Shown: piece by piece, positions 33,652 to 42,588 of the stretch | Position numbering within the stretch: position 1 is the stretch's first letter | Layout of the letters: every line of letters begins with the position of its first letter | NCBI RefSeq assembly: GCF_021725675.1 | Contig: NZ_JAKJPO010000019.1 | Location: 1 to 64,000, forward strand | Origin: Marilutibacter chinensis | GTDB lineage: Bacteria; Pseudomonadota; Gammaproteobacteria; Xanthomonadales; Xanthomonadaceae | Length of the DNA: 64,000 bases | Reading direction: 5' to 3' | Program-made: the position numbers and the translations under genes | Notes under the pieces: generated by a model | What the model saw: only the letters and a program-made list of their open reading frames with translations | The model's database searches: none | Told to the model about the DNA's origin: nothing

Positions 33652-35505
33652 ATGGACGTCCTCTCGCCCGGCTTCATCCAGCTCGTCGCCTCGCAGGTTT
33701 CCTGGCAGCAGATCGTGTTCCTGCTGATCCTGGCCGGCGCGCTGTACCTGTTCGTCAGCGAGCGCCTGCGCGTCGACGTGACCGCGATGCTGACCCTGCT
33801 GGTGCTGGTGCTGACCGGCGTGCTGGACTCGCGACAGGCCCTGTCCGGCTTCGCCAGCGAGCCGGCGATCATCGTCGCCGCGGTGTTCGTGATCTCCGGC
33901 GGGCTGGCCGCGACCGGCATCACCGAACGGATCGGCCAATGGATCGGCCGGGTCAGCGGGCGCACCGAGAGCCGGGCGATCTCGGTGGTGATGCCGGTGG
34001 TGGCGGCACTGTCGTCGTTCACCCACCATGTGATGGTGACGGCGATGATGCTGCCGATCCTGACCCGTTTCGCGCGTTCGCGCGGACTGTCGGCGTCGCG
34101 CCTGCTGATGCCGATGTCGTTCGCCGCCTCGCTCGGCACCACCCTGACCCTGGTCAGCGCGCCGGCCTTCCTGCTGGCCAACAACCTGATCAAGCGTACC
34201 GGTGCCGAAGGCCTGGGCATCTTCTCGATCACCCCGATCGGCATCGCCCTGGTGTTCATCGGCATGGTCTACATGCTGCTGACCCACTGGCTGCTGCCCA
34301 AACGCGGCAGCGATGCCGGCGACGACGAGTACATGCGCCTGGACCGCTACCGCACCGAGCTGCTGGTGATCGAGGGCTCGCGCTGGAGCACGCGTCCGCT
34401 GGCAGACCTGCAGAAGGCCCTCGGCGATCGTTTCCGCCTGATCGGCTGGATGCGCGACGGCAAGCTGCGCAAGGACCTGGGGCCGGCCAGTCCGCTGATC
34501 AGCGGCGACGTGCTGCTGGTCGAGGCCTCGGCCGATGCGCTGGCGTCGCTGCACGACGATCCGGGCCTGGACCTGAACGCTGTCGCACGCTTCGGCGATA
34601 CCGTCACCGGCGACGGCGAAGCCCAGCTGGTACAGGCGGTGGTCGCGCCGGGCTCCGAGTTCATCGGCCACTCGGTGCGCGAGCTCGATTTCTCGCGGCG
34701 CTTCCACGCGGTCATCGCGGGCCTGTGGCGGCGCGACGGCAGCATTTCCCCGCGCATCGCCGACGCCCGCCTGCGCGAGGGCGACCTGCTGGTGCTGTGG
34801 GGCAAGTCGGCACGCTTCGCCGAACTTGCGGCCCACCACGGCTTCCTGATGCTGGTGCCGTTCGCCGGCGAGGCCAAGCGCCGGGTCCGCGCGCCGCTGG
34901 CGCTGATGGTGATGGCCGCGACCGTGCTGGCAGCGGCGACCGAATGGCTGCCGGTGCCGCTGGCCTTCCTGCTCGGTGCGGTGGCGATGGTCGCGACCCG
35001 CTGCGTCGACATCGAACAGGCCTACCGCGAGATCGACGTGCGCATCTTCGTGATGATCGCCGGCGTGATCCCGCTCGGCATCGCGATGGAACAGACCGGC
35101 ACCGCCGCGCTGATGGCACGCGGGCTGCTGCACGTGGTCTCGGACTGGTCGCCGCTGGCGGTGCTGCTGGTGGTGTTCGCCGCCGCCGGGCTGCTCACCC
35201 AGATCCTGTCCGACGCGGCCACCACCGTGCTGCTGGGGCCGATCGCGATCTCGCTGGCGCAGTCGCTGGGCCTGCCGCCGACGCCGTTCGTGGTCTGCAC
35301 CGCGCTGGGTGCGGTGGCCTCGTTCCTGGTCCCGATCGGCCACCACGGCAACCTGCTGATCCTCGGCCCCGGCCAGTACCGCTTCAGCGACTTCATCCGC
35401 ATCGGTCTGCCGCTGACGATGATGCTCGCCTTCACCAGCGCATGGCTGGCGCGCTGGCTGTGGCTGGACGGGCCGTTGTTGCCGGCGGGGTTCGGTGGGA
35501 TCTGA
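33652..35505 (+). CDS. SLC13/citrate-type transporter with RCK_C (TrkA_C) domains
   Basis: About 617 residues from ATG 33652 (ATG 33643 is an alternative three codons up). Hydrophobic N-terminal half (about 15-210) and C-terminal half (about 420-610) form an anion permease, with SASLGTTLTLVSAPAF and SDAATTVLLGPIAI as repeated signature loops. Two TrkA_C-like soluble domains lie between (about 220-400), with GDVLLVEAS and EGDLLVLWG. Such proteins carry dicarboxylates, sulfate or sodium-linked anions; the substrate is not readable here. Confidence 0.9.
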   Translation: MDVLSPGFIQLVASQVSWQQIVFLLILAGALYLFVSERLRVDVTAMLTLLVLVLTGVLDSRQALSGFASEPAIIVAAVFVISGGLAATGITERIGQWIGRVSGRTESRAISVVMPVVAALSSFTHHVMVTAMMLPILTRFARSRGLSASRLLMPMSFAASLGTTLTLVSAPAFLLANNLIKRTGAEGLGIFSITPIGIALVFIGMVYMLLTHWLLPKRGSDAGDDEYMRLDRYRTELLVIEGSRWSTRPLADLQKALGDRFRLIGWMRDGKLRKDLGPASPLISGDVLLVEASADALASLHDDPGLDLNAVARFGDTVTGDGEAQLVQAVVAPGSEFIGHSVRELDFSRRFHAVIAGLWRRDGSISPRIADARLREGDLLVLWGKSARFAELAAHHGFLMLVPFAGEAKRRVRAPLALMVMAATVLAAATEWLPVPLAFLLGAVAMVATRCVDIEQAYREIDVRIFVMIAGVIPLGIAMEQTGTAALMARGLLHVVSDWSPLAVLLVVFAAAGLLTQILSDAATTVLLGPIAISLAQSLGLPPTPFVVCTALGAVASFLVPIGHHGNLLILGPGQYRFSDFIRIGLPLTMMLAFTSAWLARWLWLDGPLLPAGFGGI

Positions 35506-35536
35506 GCGCGGCGGCGATCACCCCGGAAAAGCCGCG

Positions 35537-36289
35537 ATGCGCGCCATCGATGCCGAGCACTACCTGCTGGAACTGAAGCTCAAGCGCGACAAGATCGCAT
35601 CGTTCGAGCGCTACCCGTTCTCGCTGCCGGTGGTGCGCCACCTGCATGCGCTGGAGCTGCACCCGAAGGTCACCTTCATCATCGGCGAGAACGGCAGCGG
35701 CAAATCGACCCTGCTCGAAGCGGTCGCCATCGCCTGGGGCTTCAACCCCGAAGGCGGCACCCGCAACTTCAATTTCAGCACCCGCGCCTCGCACTCGGTG
35801 CTCAACGAGTACCTGACCCTGGTCAAGGGCGTGCGCCGCCCCCGCGACGGCTTCTTCCTGCGCGCGGAGAGCTTCTTCAACGTCGCCACCGAGATCGAAC
35901 GGCTGGACGAAGGCCCCGGCGGAGGACCGATCATCGACTCCTACGGCGGCATCCCGCTGCACCAGCAATCGCACGGCGAGTCGTTCTTCGCGCTGATGAC
36001 GAACCGCTTCGGCGGCAACGGCCTGTACGTGCTGGACGAACCGGAAGCGGCACTGTCGCCGCAGCGGCAACTGGCAATGCTAGCGCGCCTGCACCAGCTG
36101 GTGCGGACGAACTCCCAGTTCGTGATCGCCACCCACTCGCCGATCCTGATGGCCTACCCGGATGCCTGCATCTACCAGATCGGCGACGACGGCCTGCAGC
36201 AGGTCGACTACGAGCAGACGGAGCACTACCTCGTCACCCGGGCCTTTCTCGCCAATCCGCGGCGGCAGCTCGATATGCTGTTGGGGTGA
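35537..36289 (+). CDS. AAA/ABC-type ATPase (AAA_15/SMC-like)
   Basis: A 250-residue ATPase with Walker A GENGSGKST (about 50-58), an ABC-signature-like HGESFF near 143, Walker B LYVLDEPEAALS (about 160-171) and a switch His in ATHSPIL. It matches stand-alone predicted ATPases with a compact nucleotide-binding domain and no membrane partner. The gene begins 32 bases after the transporter gene and might be co-transcribed. ATG 35537 is used, dropping 14 unusual upstream residues. Function is not known. Confidence 0.85.
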   Translation: MRAIDAEHYLLELKLKRDKIASFERYPFSLPVVRHLHALELHPKVTFIIGENGSGKSTLLEAVAIAWGFNPEGGTRNFNFSTRASHSVLNEYLTLVKGVRRPRDGFFLRAESFFNVATEIERLDEGPGGGPIIDSYGGIPLHQQSHGESFFALMTNRFGGNGLYVLDEPEAALSPQRQLAMLARLHQLVRTNSQFVIATHSPILMAYPDACIYQIGDDGLQQVDYEQTEHYLVTRAFLANPRRQLDMLLG

Positions 36290-36520
36290 GGGACCTCTGC
36301 CGCCACCGATGGCTTCGTCCCAGATCGGGCATTGCACGTTTGGACGAATCTTGCGGTGCAAACCTCCATCATCATGGACGCTCGTATGATCGTGATTACA
36401 GGCATGATGCTTTGCAGGAGGTATCGTTCCGATGCCTGTTTCAATGTTCCGCCTGTCCGCACTGCCGGATGCTCCATCCGGCATCCGGCTTCGAAGTCCG
36501 AGCCGGCCGCATCGCCGGGG

Positions 36521-37633
36521 CTAAAACAGCTCCCCCTGCGGCGACGGCCGCCGCGGCGGCACGAACCGGCTGCAGTCCAGCGCCGGCAGGCGGCCGTAGC
36601 CGAAGCGCCGGTGTGCCTTGCGGAAGCGCTGCGCGATCAGTTCCGCGAACGGACCAGTGCCGCGCATGCGGGTGCCGAACGCGCTGTCGTAGTCCTTGCC
36701 GCCGCGCATCTGCCGGATCAGGCTCATCACGTGTGCGGCACGCTCCGGATGGTGCAGTTCCAGCCATTCGCGCCAGACCTGCTTGAGTTCGTGCGGCAAT
36801 CGCAGCAGCACGTGGCCGGCGGCGCGTGCGCCGGCGGCGTGGGCGGCTTCCAGGATCGCCTCGATCTCGCCGTCGTTGATCATCGGAATCACCGGTGCGA
36901 CCAGCACGCCGACCGGCACGCCCGCCGCCGACAGTTCGCGGATCGCCTTGAGCCGGGTGTGCGGAGCCGACGCCCGCGGCTCCATCCGCGCGGCAAGCCG
37001 GTTGTCGAGCGTGGTGACCGACAGGTAGACGGTGACCAGTCGCTGTCGCGCCATTGCGGCGAGCAGGTCGAGGTCACGCAGGATCGTCGCACCCTTGGTC
37101 ACGAAGCTGACCGGATGCCGGCATTCGGCCAGCAGTTCCAGGCACTGGCGGGTGATCCGGTAGCGGCGCTCGATCGGCTGGTAGGCGTCGGTGTTGATGC
37201 CCAGCGCGATCGGCGTGCAGCGGTAGCCGGGTTTCGACAGTTCGTGGCGCAGCCGCTCGGCGGTGTTGGTCTTGGCAAACAGACGGGTTTCGAAGTCCAG
37301 CCCCGGCGACAGGTCCAGGTAGGCGTGCGAGGGCCGTGCGAAGCAGTAGACGCAGCCGTGCTCGCAGCCGCGGTACGGGTTGACCGACTGGCTGAAGCCG
37401 ATATCCGGCGAGTCGTTGCGGCTGATGACGCTGCGCGCACGCTCCTCGCTCACCCGGGTGTCGGGGTGGCTCGTCGCATCGGACCGGTCGGTGAGTGCGT
37501 CGGCCAGCGAATCCCAGCCGTCGTCCGCCGCCTCGGTGCGGGTGACCGCGTAACGGCCATCCACGTACGAGGCCGCGCCGCGGCCCTTCACGCGTTGTGG
37601 AGACGGCGCAACGATTTTCCGGGCATCATCCAT
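36521..37633 (-). CDS. PA0069-family radical SAM protein
   Basis: 370 residues. The Fe-S cluster motif CxxxCxxC is in RGCEHGCVYC, followed by the typical FARPSHAYL segment. The remaining (beta-alpha) repeats and the C-terminal FRKAHRRFGYGRLPALDCSRF segment fit the PA0069 group, related to Rv2578c/SplB-like enzymes. The reaction is unknown. ATG 37633 is preferred to the ORF start at 37693, whose extra residues are Arg-rich. It is divergent from the cardiolipin synthase gene, with about 90 bases between them. Confidence 0.9.
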   Translation of the reverse strand: MDDARKIVAPSPQRVKGRGAASYVDGRYAVTRTEAADDGWDSLADALTDRSDATSHPDTRVSEERARSVISRNDSPDIGFSQSVNPYRGCEHGCVYCFARPSHAYLDLSPGLDFETRLFAKTNTAERLRHELSKPGYRCTPIALGINTDAYQPIERRYRITRQCLELLAECRHPVSFVTKGATILRDLDLLAAMARQRLVTVYLSVTTLDNRLAARMEPRASAPHTRLKAIRELSAAGVPVGVLVAPVIPMINDGEIEAILEAAHAAGARAAGHVLLRLPHELKQVWREWLELHHPERAAHVMSLIRQMRGGKDYDSAFGTRMRGTGPFAELIAQRFRKAHRRFGYGRLPALDCSRFVPPRRPSPQGELF

Positions 37634-37722
37634 TCCCAGCAAGCCTACGCCCTGACCGTCGCAGCCGTCGCGACGCCGGTCGGCGCCCGGCATTGATCGC
37701 CCTCGGAGATACCCTGCCCGTC

Positions 37723-39150
37723 ATGCAGACCGACTTCTGGGATTCGCTGACCCCGATCCTCAACATCGGCCTCTACCTCGGCCTGGGCTGGGCGGTCTAT
37801 CTGGTCTGGCTGGGCGGCTGGATCATCCTGCAGAAGCGCGAGCCGGTGGCGACCCTGAGCTGGCTGATCTCGCTCGCCGCGCTGCCCTACGTCGGCTTCG
37901 TCGTCTATTACTTCCTCGGCCCGCAGCGGATCCATCGCCAGCGGCTGCGCCGACACCGCAGCCGCTCCTCGCTCCCCAAGCCCCCCACCGGCCTGTTGCC
38001 GGACCCGGACGCCGTCGAGCTGGCCCGGCTTGGCCAGGCGCTGACCGACCTGCCGCCGACCACGGCGACCCGGATCGACCTGCTGGTCGACGGCGCCGCC
38101 AAGTACGTCGCGCTGCTGGACGCGATCGCCACCGCACGCGATCACATCCATCTCGAGTACTACATCTTCCAGCCCGACCGCACCGGCACTGCGGTGCGCG
38201 ATGCTCTGGTTGAGCGGGCCCGGACCGGGGTGAAGGTACGGCTGCTGCTCGACGCGGTCGGGTCCGGCCGGACCCCTGACGCGTTTCTGCGGCCACTGGT
38301 CGAGGCCGGCGGCGAGGTGGCCTGGTTTCACCCACTGCGGCTCCGCTATTTCTGGAAACGGCCATGGCTGAACCTGCGCACGCACCGCAAGATCGTGGTG
38401 ATCGACAGCCGGGTCGCATTCACCGGCGGCATCAACATCACCGACGACCAGGACGAACGGCTGCGCACGGACGCCTACCGTGATCTGCACCTGCGCCTGG
38501 AAGGCAACGTCGTGCTCGAGCTGCAGCTGGTCTTCGTCGAGGACTGGGCCTACGCCACCGGCGCACCACCGCTGAAGCTGCCGGTGCCTGCACGGGTACG
38601 CGGCGGTGTCGCTGCGCAGGTGATCGTGTCGGGGCCGGACTCGAGCTGGGAGGCGATCCACCGGATGCATGTCAGCGCGATCCACAGTGCGCAGCGCCGG
38701 GTCTGGCTGGTGACGCCGTACTTCGTCCCCGGCGAGGCCGCCCGGATGGCATTGACCTCGGCCGCACTCGGCGGGCTCGACGTGCGCCTGCTGGTGCCGA
38801 AGCTCAGCGACAGCCGGCTGGTGACCTGGGCCACGCGCTCTTATTTCGATGAGCTGCTGAGCGCCGGCGTGCGGATCTACGAGTACGGGCCGCGCATGCT
38901 GCACAGCAAGGCCCTGCTCTGCGACGACGACCTCGTGCTGATCGGCAGCGCGAACTTCGACAACCGCAGCTTCCGCCTCAACTTCGAGGCCGGCGTGCTG
39001 TTCCGGGATCCCCACCTGGCCGCGTCGCTGGCGACGCTGATCGAGCACGAGTGCAGCGACTGCACCCCGGTGCGCGACGACCGCGATCGCTCTCTGTGGA
39101 GAGAACGCCTGCCCGAGGCGCTGGCACGGCTGGTATCGCCGTTGCTGTGA
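37723..39150 (+). CDS. cls: Cardiolipin synthase (phospholipase D superfamily)
   Basis: A 475-residue enzyme with two N-terminal membrane helices (about 14-34 and 44-64) and two PLD domains, each with an HKD motif: His221-x-Lys (HRKIVVID) and His394-x-Lys (HSKALLCDD), both followed by GG or GSANFDNRS. It transfers phosphatidyl groups to form cardiolipin at the inner membrane. ATG 37723 is used; TTG 37694 would add ten residues. Whether it is ClsA- or ClsB-like rests on the two-helix N-terminus, which favours ClsA-type. Confidence 0.93.
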   Translation: MQTDFWDSLTPILNIGLYLGLGWAVYLVWLGGWIILQKREPVATLSWLISLAALPYVGFVVYYFLGPQRIHRQRLRRHRSRSSLPKPPTGLLPDPDAVELARLGQALTDLPPTTATRIDLLVDGAAKYVALLDAIATARDHIHLEYYIFQPDRTGTAVRDALVERARTGVKVRLLLDAVGSGRTPDAFLRPLVEAGGEVAWFHPLRLRYFWKRPWLNLRTHRKIVVIDSRVAFTGGINITDDQDERLRTDAYRDLHLRLEGNVVLELQLVFVEDWAYATGAPPLKLPVPARVRGGVAAQVIVSGPDSSWEAIHRMHVSAIHSAQRRVWLVTPYFVPGEAARMALTSAALGGLDVRLLVPKLSDSRLVTWATRSYFDELLSAGVRIYEYGPRMLHSKALLCDDDLVLIGSANFDNRSFRLNFEAGVLFRDPHLAASLATLIEHECSDCTPVRDDRDRSLWRERLPEALARLVSPLL

Positions 39151-39261
39151 TCGCTTCGCCCGGATCGCGGCAGCGGAACGCCGGCGGGTTCAGCCACGGT
39201 CCGGCAATCGCGGCTTACGCCGTTCCCTTCGGGATGGGGACGAGTGGCCCAGCCCGCTGCG

Positions 39262-39366
39262 TCAGGGGGCGATTCGCGCATGGCGCGAATGGGGTGTGGA
39301 GGCGGAACGCCGGGCCCACGGTTTGCGAAGCAAACTTTGGGAGATATCCGGTCGCAGCCCGATATC
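39262..39366. repeat. Dispersed intergenic repeat, copy B
   Basis: Matches copy A at 30916-31024 as described there. It is preceded at 39205-39217 by aatcgcggcttac, a REP-like arm. The surrounding 39151-39471 gap carries no gene; the upstream edge also includes ccgttcccttcgggatgggga, another inverted-type fragment. Confidence 0.7.
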
Positions 39367-39471
39367 GTCCCCCGGCTCCGACCAGCGGCCAAGGATCGGG
39401 CACGACCGGAGACGCACGAGCGGCACGGCGTGGGTACACTTCGGGGGCCGTCTTGCAGGAAGACTCTTCCA

Positions 39472-39765
39472 ATGATGCCCTGGCTCTCCCTTCTGCTCGC
39501 CCTGGCCGCATTGGCCGCCGCGTTCAAGGCGTCGTCGCCCGGCGTTCTCGCCCTGTGGCTTTTGTTGTCCGTGCTGTTGATGATCGGCTGGGTGCTGGGC
39601 CTGCTGGCCCAGCGTGTCGGCAGTCGCAGCCGCGATGCGTCCTACATCCTCGATCCCGCCGAACTGCAGCGCATGCGCGAGCAGGCCGAGGCGCGCCGGC
39701 TCGCCGAACAGAACAGCCCGCCCGACACCGCGAACCAGGCCACGGACAGGTCGAGGGCCATCTGA
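39472..39765 (+). CDS. Small membrane protein, hypothetical
   Basis: About 97 residues with two hydrophobic segments (about 4-20 and 25-46) and a charged helical tail (LQRMREQAEARRLAEQ) in the cytoplasm. ATG 39472 (or 39475) follows AGGAAG at a longish distance. Proteins of this layout are common in xanthomonads without known role. It lies after the repeat-rich gap and before pdxJ. Confidence 0.65.
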   Translation: MMPWLSLLLALAALAAAFKASSPGVLALWLLLSVLLMIGWVLGLLAQRVGSRSRDASYILDPAELQRMREQAEARRLAEQNSPPDTANQATDRSRAI

Positions 39766-39959
39766 CGCGGAAGGATCGAGGGCGTTCTTGGACGCGGGTG
39801 AACGCGGGGGGGTCAACGGCCGCATTGGGCGGATTGACAGGGATGCGTCCCGGGAAGTCTCTCCGCAATGCCCCGCCCCCGGACCCGCGGCATCCGTTGT
39901 CCGTGCTCATCCGCGGAAGTCCGCGTCCGCTGGACGAACGGCGCTGCTAAGCTGGCGCG

Positions 39960-40739
39960 ATGACCGTCCTCAGCGTCAACGTCAACAAGATCGCGGTGCT
40001 GCGCAACTCGCGCGGCGGCGCCGAGCCGGATGTCGTGCAGGCTGCACGCGCCTGCCTGGATGCCGGCGCCCACGGCATCACCGTGCATCCGCGACCGGAT
40101 GCCCGCCATGTCCGCGCCGACGACGTAGTCGCGCTGGCCCTGCTGACCCGCGAGTACGGTGTCGAGTTCAACCTCGAAGGCAACCCCTTCGCGCCGCCGC
40201 GACCCGGTTATCCGGGATTCCTCGCCCTGTGCGAACAGGCGCGGCCGGCGCAGGCGACCCTGGTGCCCGACGGCGACGCGCAACTGACCTCCGACCACGG
40301 CTTCGATTTCATCCGCGACGGCGATGCGCTGCGGCCCTTGATCGCCGAGCTGAAGGCGCTGGGTTGCCGCGTCAGCGTGTTCGCCGACGCCCATGTCGAT
40401 CCGGACCGCTACCGGATCGAGCGCGCGGCCGATTGCGGCGCCGACCGCGTCGAGCTCTATACAGGGCCCTATGCCGAGGCGTTCGGTGAACCCGACGAGG
40501 CGGCAGTGCTCGAACGTTTCGCCACCGCCGCGGCGCGGGCGCGGGCGGCCGGGCTCGGCGTCAACGCGGGCCATGATCTCAGCCAGGCGAACCTGGGACG
40601 GTTCCTGACCGGCGTTCCTGGCGTGCTCGAGGTATCGATCGGCCATGCGCTGATCGGCGAGGCGCTGTATGCCGGCCTTGCTCCGACCGTGCACCGGTAT
40701 CTGGAGATCATCGCTGCAGCCGGCGGCCGCGCGGGCTGA
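39960..40739 (+). CDS. pdxJ: Pyridoxine 5'-phosphate synthase
   Basis: A 259-residue enzyme condensing 1-deoxy-xylulose 5-phosphate with 3-amino-2-oxopropyl phosphate to form pyridoxine 5'-phosphate. Its TIM-barrel landmarks are [15 protein letters not shown] at the N-terminus, [13 protein letters not shown], the Glu in EFNLEGNP, and HDLSQANL plus [13 protein letters not shown] near the C-terminus. It lies convergent with the ExbD-like gene cluster, as in Xanthomonas where pdxJ follows exbD2. Confidence 0.95.
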   Translation: MTVLSVNVNKIAVLRNSRGGAEPDVVQAARACLDAGAHGITVHPRPDARHVRADDVVALALLTREYGVEFNLEGNPFAPPRPGYPGFLALCEQARPAQATLVPDGDAQLTSDHGFDFIRDGDALRPLIAELKALGCRVSVFADAHVDPDRYRIERAADCGADRVELYTGPYAEAFGEPDEAAVLERFATAAARARAAGLGVNAGHDLSQANLGRFLTGVPGVLEVSIGHALIGEALYAGLAPTVHRYLEIIAAAGGRAG

Positions 40740-40842
40740 CCGTCCGGCAGGGCTTCTCTCCTTCCCTGTCCCCGGCCGCCGATGCGGTTCCGGAACGGAC
40801 CCGCCGTCCTCCGACAGCGGATCCTGACTCCGGCCCAAGCCC

Positions 40843-41265
40843 CTATTGCGCGTGCGCGATCTCGCGAATGCCGCTGGCGCGGGCGACGGCGAGCGCGTCG
40901 GCGAACGCCTGGTAGTCGGCATCGTCGCTGGCGCCGACGGTCAACACTACCGGCTCATCGGCCGCCGCGCGGGCAGCCAGGGCGGTGGCCAGGCCGCCGG
41001 CATCCAGCCAGGCGCCGTCGAGGCTGAAGCGGTCGTTGCCATGCGCGACCAGTTCCAGCCGCTGCATGTCCTCTACTGCCACATCCGGCGGCGGGGACTG
41101 CGGGAGGCGGGCATCGAGTGAGCGCGTCGCCACGGGCGCGATCACCATGAAGATGATCAGCAACACCAGCATCACGTCGATCAGCGGGGTGATGTTGATC
41201 TCGGCCAATGCGGCATGGCCACGAGCGGTGTCGAAAGGACTGCGGGACTGCACGGAAACTGCCAT
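40843..41265 (-). CDS. ExbD/TolR-family protein, third copy
   Basis: 140 residues: a short cytosolic start, one membrane helix (about 25-45) with the ExbD/TolR core [21 protein letters not shown] and the essential Asp (LIDVM), then a periplasmic domain. It diverges clearly from the two ExbD genes at 41707 and 42130, which have a different N-terminus (MAF-x-x-GGSG). A terminator-like hairpin separates it from those, with a 360-bp stretch between, so it is probably transcribed on its own. It may serve a distinct Ton-like or envelope motor. Confidence 0.88.
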   Translation of the reverse strand: MAVSVQSRSPFDTARGHAALAEINITPLIDVMLVLLIIFMVIAPVATRSLDARLPQSPPPDVAVEDMQRLELVAHGNDRFSLDGAWLDAGGLATALAARAAADEPVVLTVGASDDADYQAFADALAVARASGIREIAHAQ

Positions 41266-41629
41266 GGCACCCTCCTGTCATGGGCCCGATGCCCGCTTCC
41301 GACGTTACGCGGACCCGAGGGTGCCGGCAAGCGGGCCGACCGGCTGTGCTCCTGCGTTCGCCGTCCGCCCAGGCCCGCAGGGCACGCCCCGGTGGCGTTG
41401 CGGTTCATCGCGGGCGGGCTGCGATTGTCCGGGCGACGTGCCACATCCCGGAGATCCCGTTCCGGGGGTTGGGGGCTGACCGAGAGCCTGGCACCGGCAG
41501 GTTTGCGGCCGACGGACCATCGCAGGAGCGGCATGAGCCACGACCATGCGCGGAAAAGCCTCGTCGCGGCTTACGCCGGTCCTCCGGGGCCCGTATGCGG
41601 GCCGGAACATGTGCCTCAAGCGGCCGGAC
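41266..41629. other. Intergenic stretch upstream of the third ExbD gene
   Basis: No gene was supported here; open frames are Arg/Pro-rich. A REP-like arm (gtcgcggcttacgccggtcct) is at 41561-41581, followed by an inverted repeat ggggcccgtatgcgggcc. The promoter of the gene at 40843 should lie at the low-coordinate end. Confidence 0.55.
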
Positions 41630-41658
41630 AAAAAAACGCCGCCCGGGCGGGCGGCGTT
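41630..41658 (-). terminator. Intrinsic terminator after the second ExbD gene
   Basis: Read on the minus strand, an inverted repeat aacgccgcccg/cgggcggcgtt is followed by seven T residues. It would end the tonB-exbB-exbD-exbD transcript and isolate the third ExbD gene. Confidence 0.85.
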
Positions 41659-41706
41659 CAATTCAAGCATCACGACGGTAAACGTCGATCGGCTTCGTTT
41701 TCAGGA

Positions 41707-42117
41707 TCAGTTCTCGACGAAGCCGATCTTTTCCATCTTTGCGTTCTTGGCCGCGGTCAGGACCTTGGCCAGGGTGCCGTAGGCAGCATCGCCGTTGGCG
41801 TCGATCTCCAGCGTCGGCTGATTGGTCGGGTCGCGCTGGACCTCGGACGTCATCCGCGTCTGCAGCTCAGCCAGCGGTGCCGGCGAGTCGTTCCAGAAGA
41901 CCGTGCCGCTGGCATCGATCCGCAGCCTGATCGGCGGCGGCGGATCGCTCTTGACCTCGGGCGGGTTGGTGCTGCGCTGTGGCAGCGAGATATCGACCGG
42001 ATAGCTGGCAATCGGCGCCGTGACCATGAAGATGATCAGAAGCACCAGCATCACGTCCACGAGGGGCGTGACGTTGATGTCGGCCATCGCGCCGCTGCCG
42101 CCAGTAGTGAAAGCCAT
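41707..42117 (-). CDS. exbD2: ExbD biopolymer transport protein (second copy)
   Basis: 136 residues with start [20 protein letters not shown], one membrane helix (about 15-40) with the proton-path Asp ([13 protein letters not shown]), and a periplasmic domain. It would form the Ton motor with ExbB and ExbD1 and transmit proton motive force to TonB. It begins 12 bases after exbD1 and ends before a strong terminator. Compared with exbD1 it is shorter in the periplasmic linker. Xanthomonas carries a similar exbD1-exbD2 pair. Confidence 0.93.
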   Translation of the reverse strand: MAFTTGGSGAMADINVTPLVDVMLVLLIIFMVTAPIASYPVDISLPQRSTNPPEVKSDPPPPIRLRIDASGTVFWNDSPAPLAELQTRMTSEVQRDPTNQPTLEIDANGDAAYGTLAKVLTAAKNAKMEKIGFVEN

Positions 42118-42129
42118 GATTGCGCTCCC

Positions 42130-42549
42130 TTAGTTGCCGCGATCGGCAATGGTGACGAAGCCGACCTTGCGCATGCCCTGGGCCTGCGCGGTCTTCACGA
42201 CTTCATTGACGATGCGGTACTTGGTGGTCTTGTCGCCACGCACGTTGACCTGCGGCTGGGGCGTCTTCTGCGCCTCGACCGAGAAGCGGCTTTCGAGCAT
42301 GTCCTTGGTGACCGGCTCGTCGTTCCAGAACAACGAGCCGTCCTCCAGCACCGCCACCGTGATCGGCGGCGTCGGCAGCGGATCCTGCTTCTCTTCCAGA
42401 TTGGCCTCCGGCAACTCCACCTTCACCTTATGCGTCATAAGGGGCGCGGTGATCATGAAGATGATCAGCAGCACCAGCATCACGTCCACGAGGGGCGTGA
42501 CGTTGATGTCGGCCATTGCGCCGCCGCTACCGCCAGAACTGAAAGCCAT
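42130..42549 (-). CDS. exbD1: ExbD biopolymer transport protein (first copy)
   Basis: 139 residues: [21 protein letters not shown], a single membrane helix with the conserved Asp ([13 protein letters not shown]), and a periplasmic domain beginning MTHKVKVELPEA. Part of the TonB-ExbB-ExbD motor energising outer-membrane TonB-dependent receptors. It follows exbB by about 40 bases on the same strand and shares with exbD2 near-identical DNA over the first 25 codons (both start with the same [17 protein letters not shown] stretch), so recombination between them is possible. Confidence 0.94.
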   Translation of the reverse strand: MAFSSGGSGGAMADINVTPLVDVMLVLLIIFMITAPLMTHKVKVELPEANLEEKQDPLPTPPITVAVLEDGSLFWNDEPVTKDMLESRFSVEAQKTPQPQVNVRGDKTTKYRIVNEVVKTAQAQGMRKVGFVTIADRGN

Positions 42550-42588
42550 GTTCGAACTCCAAAATCGCGTGTGTGACGATGACGCCTA

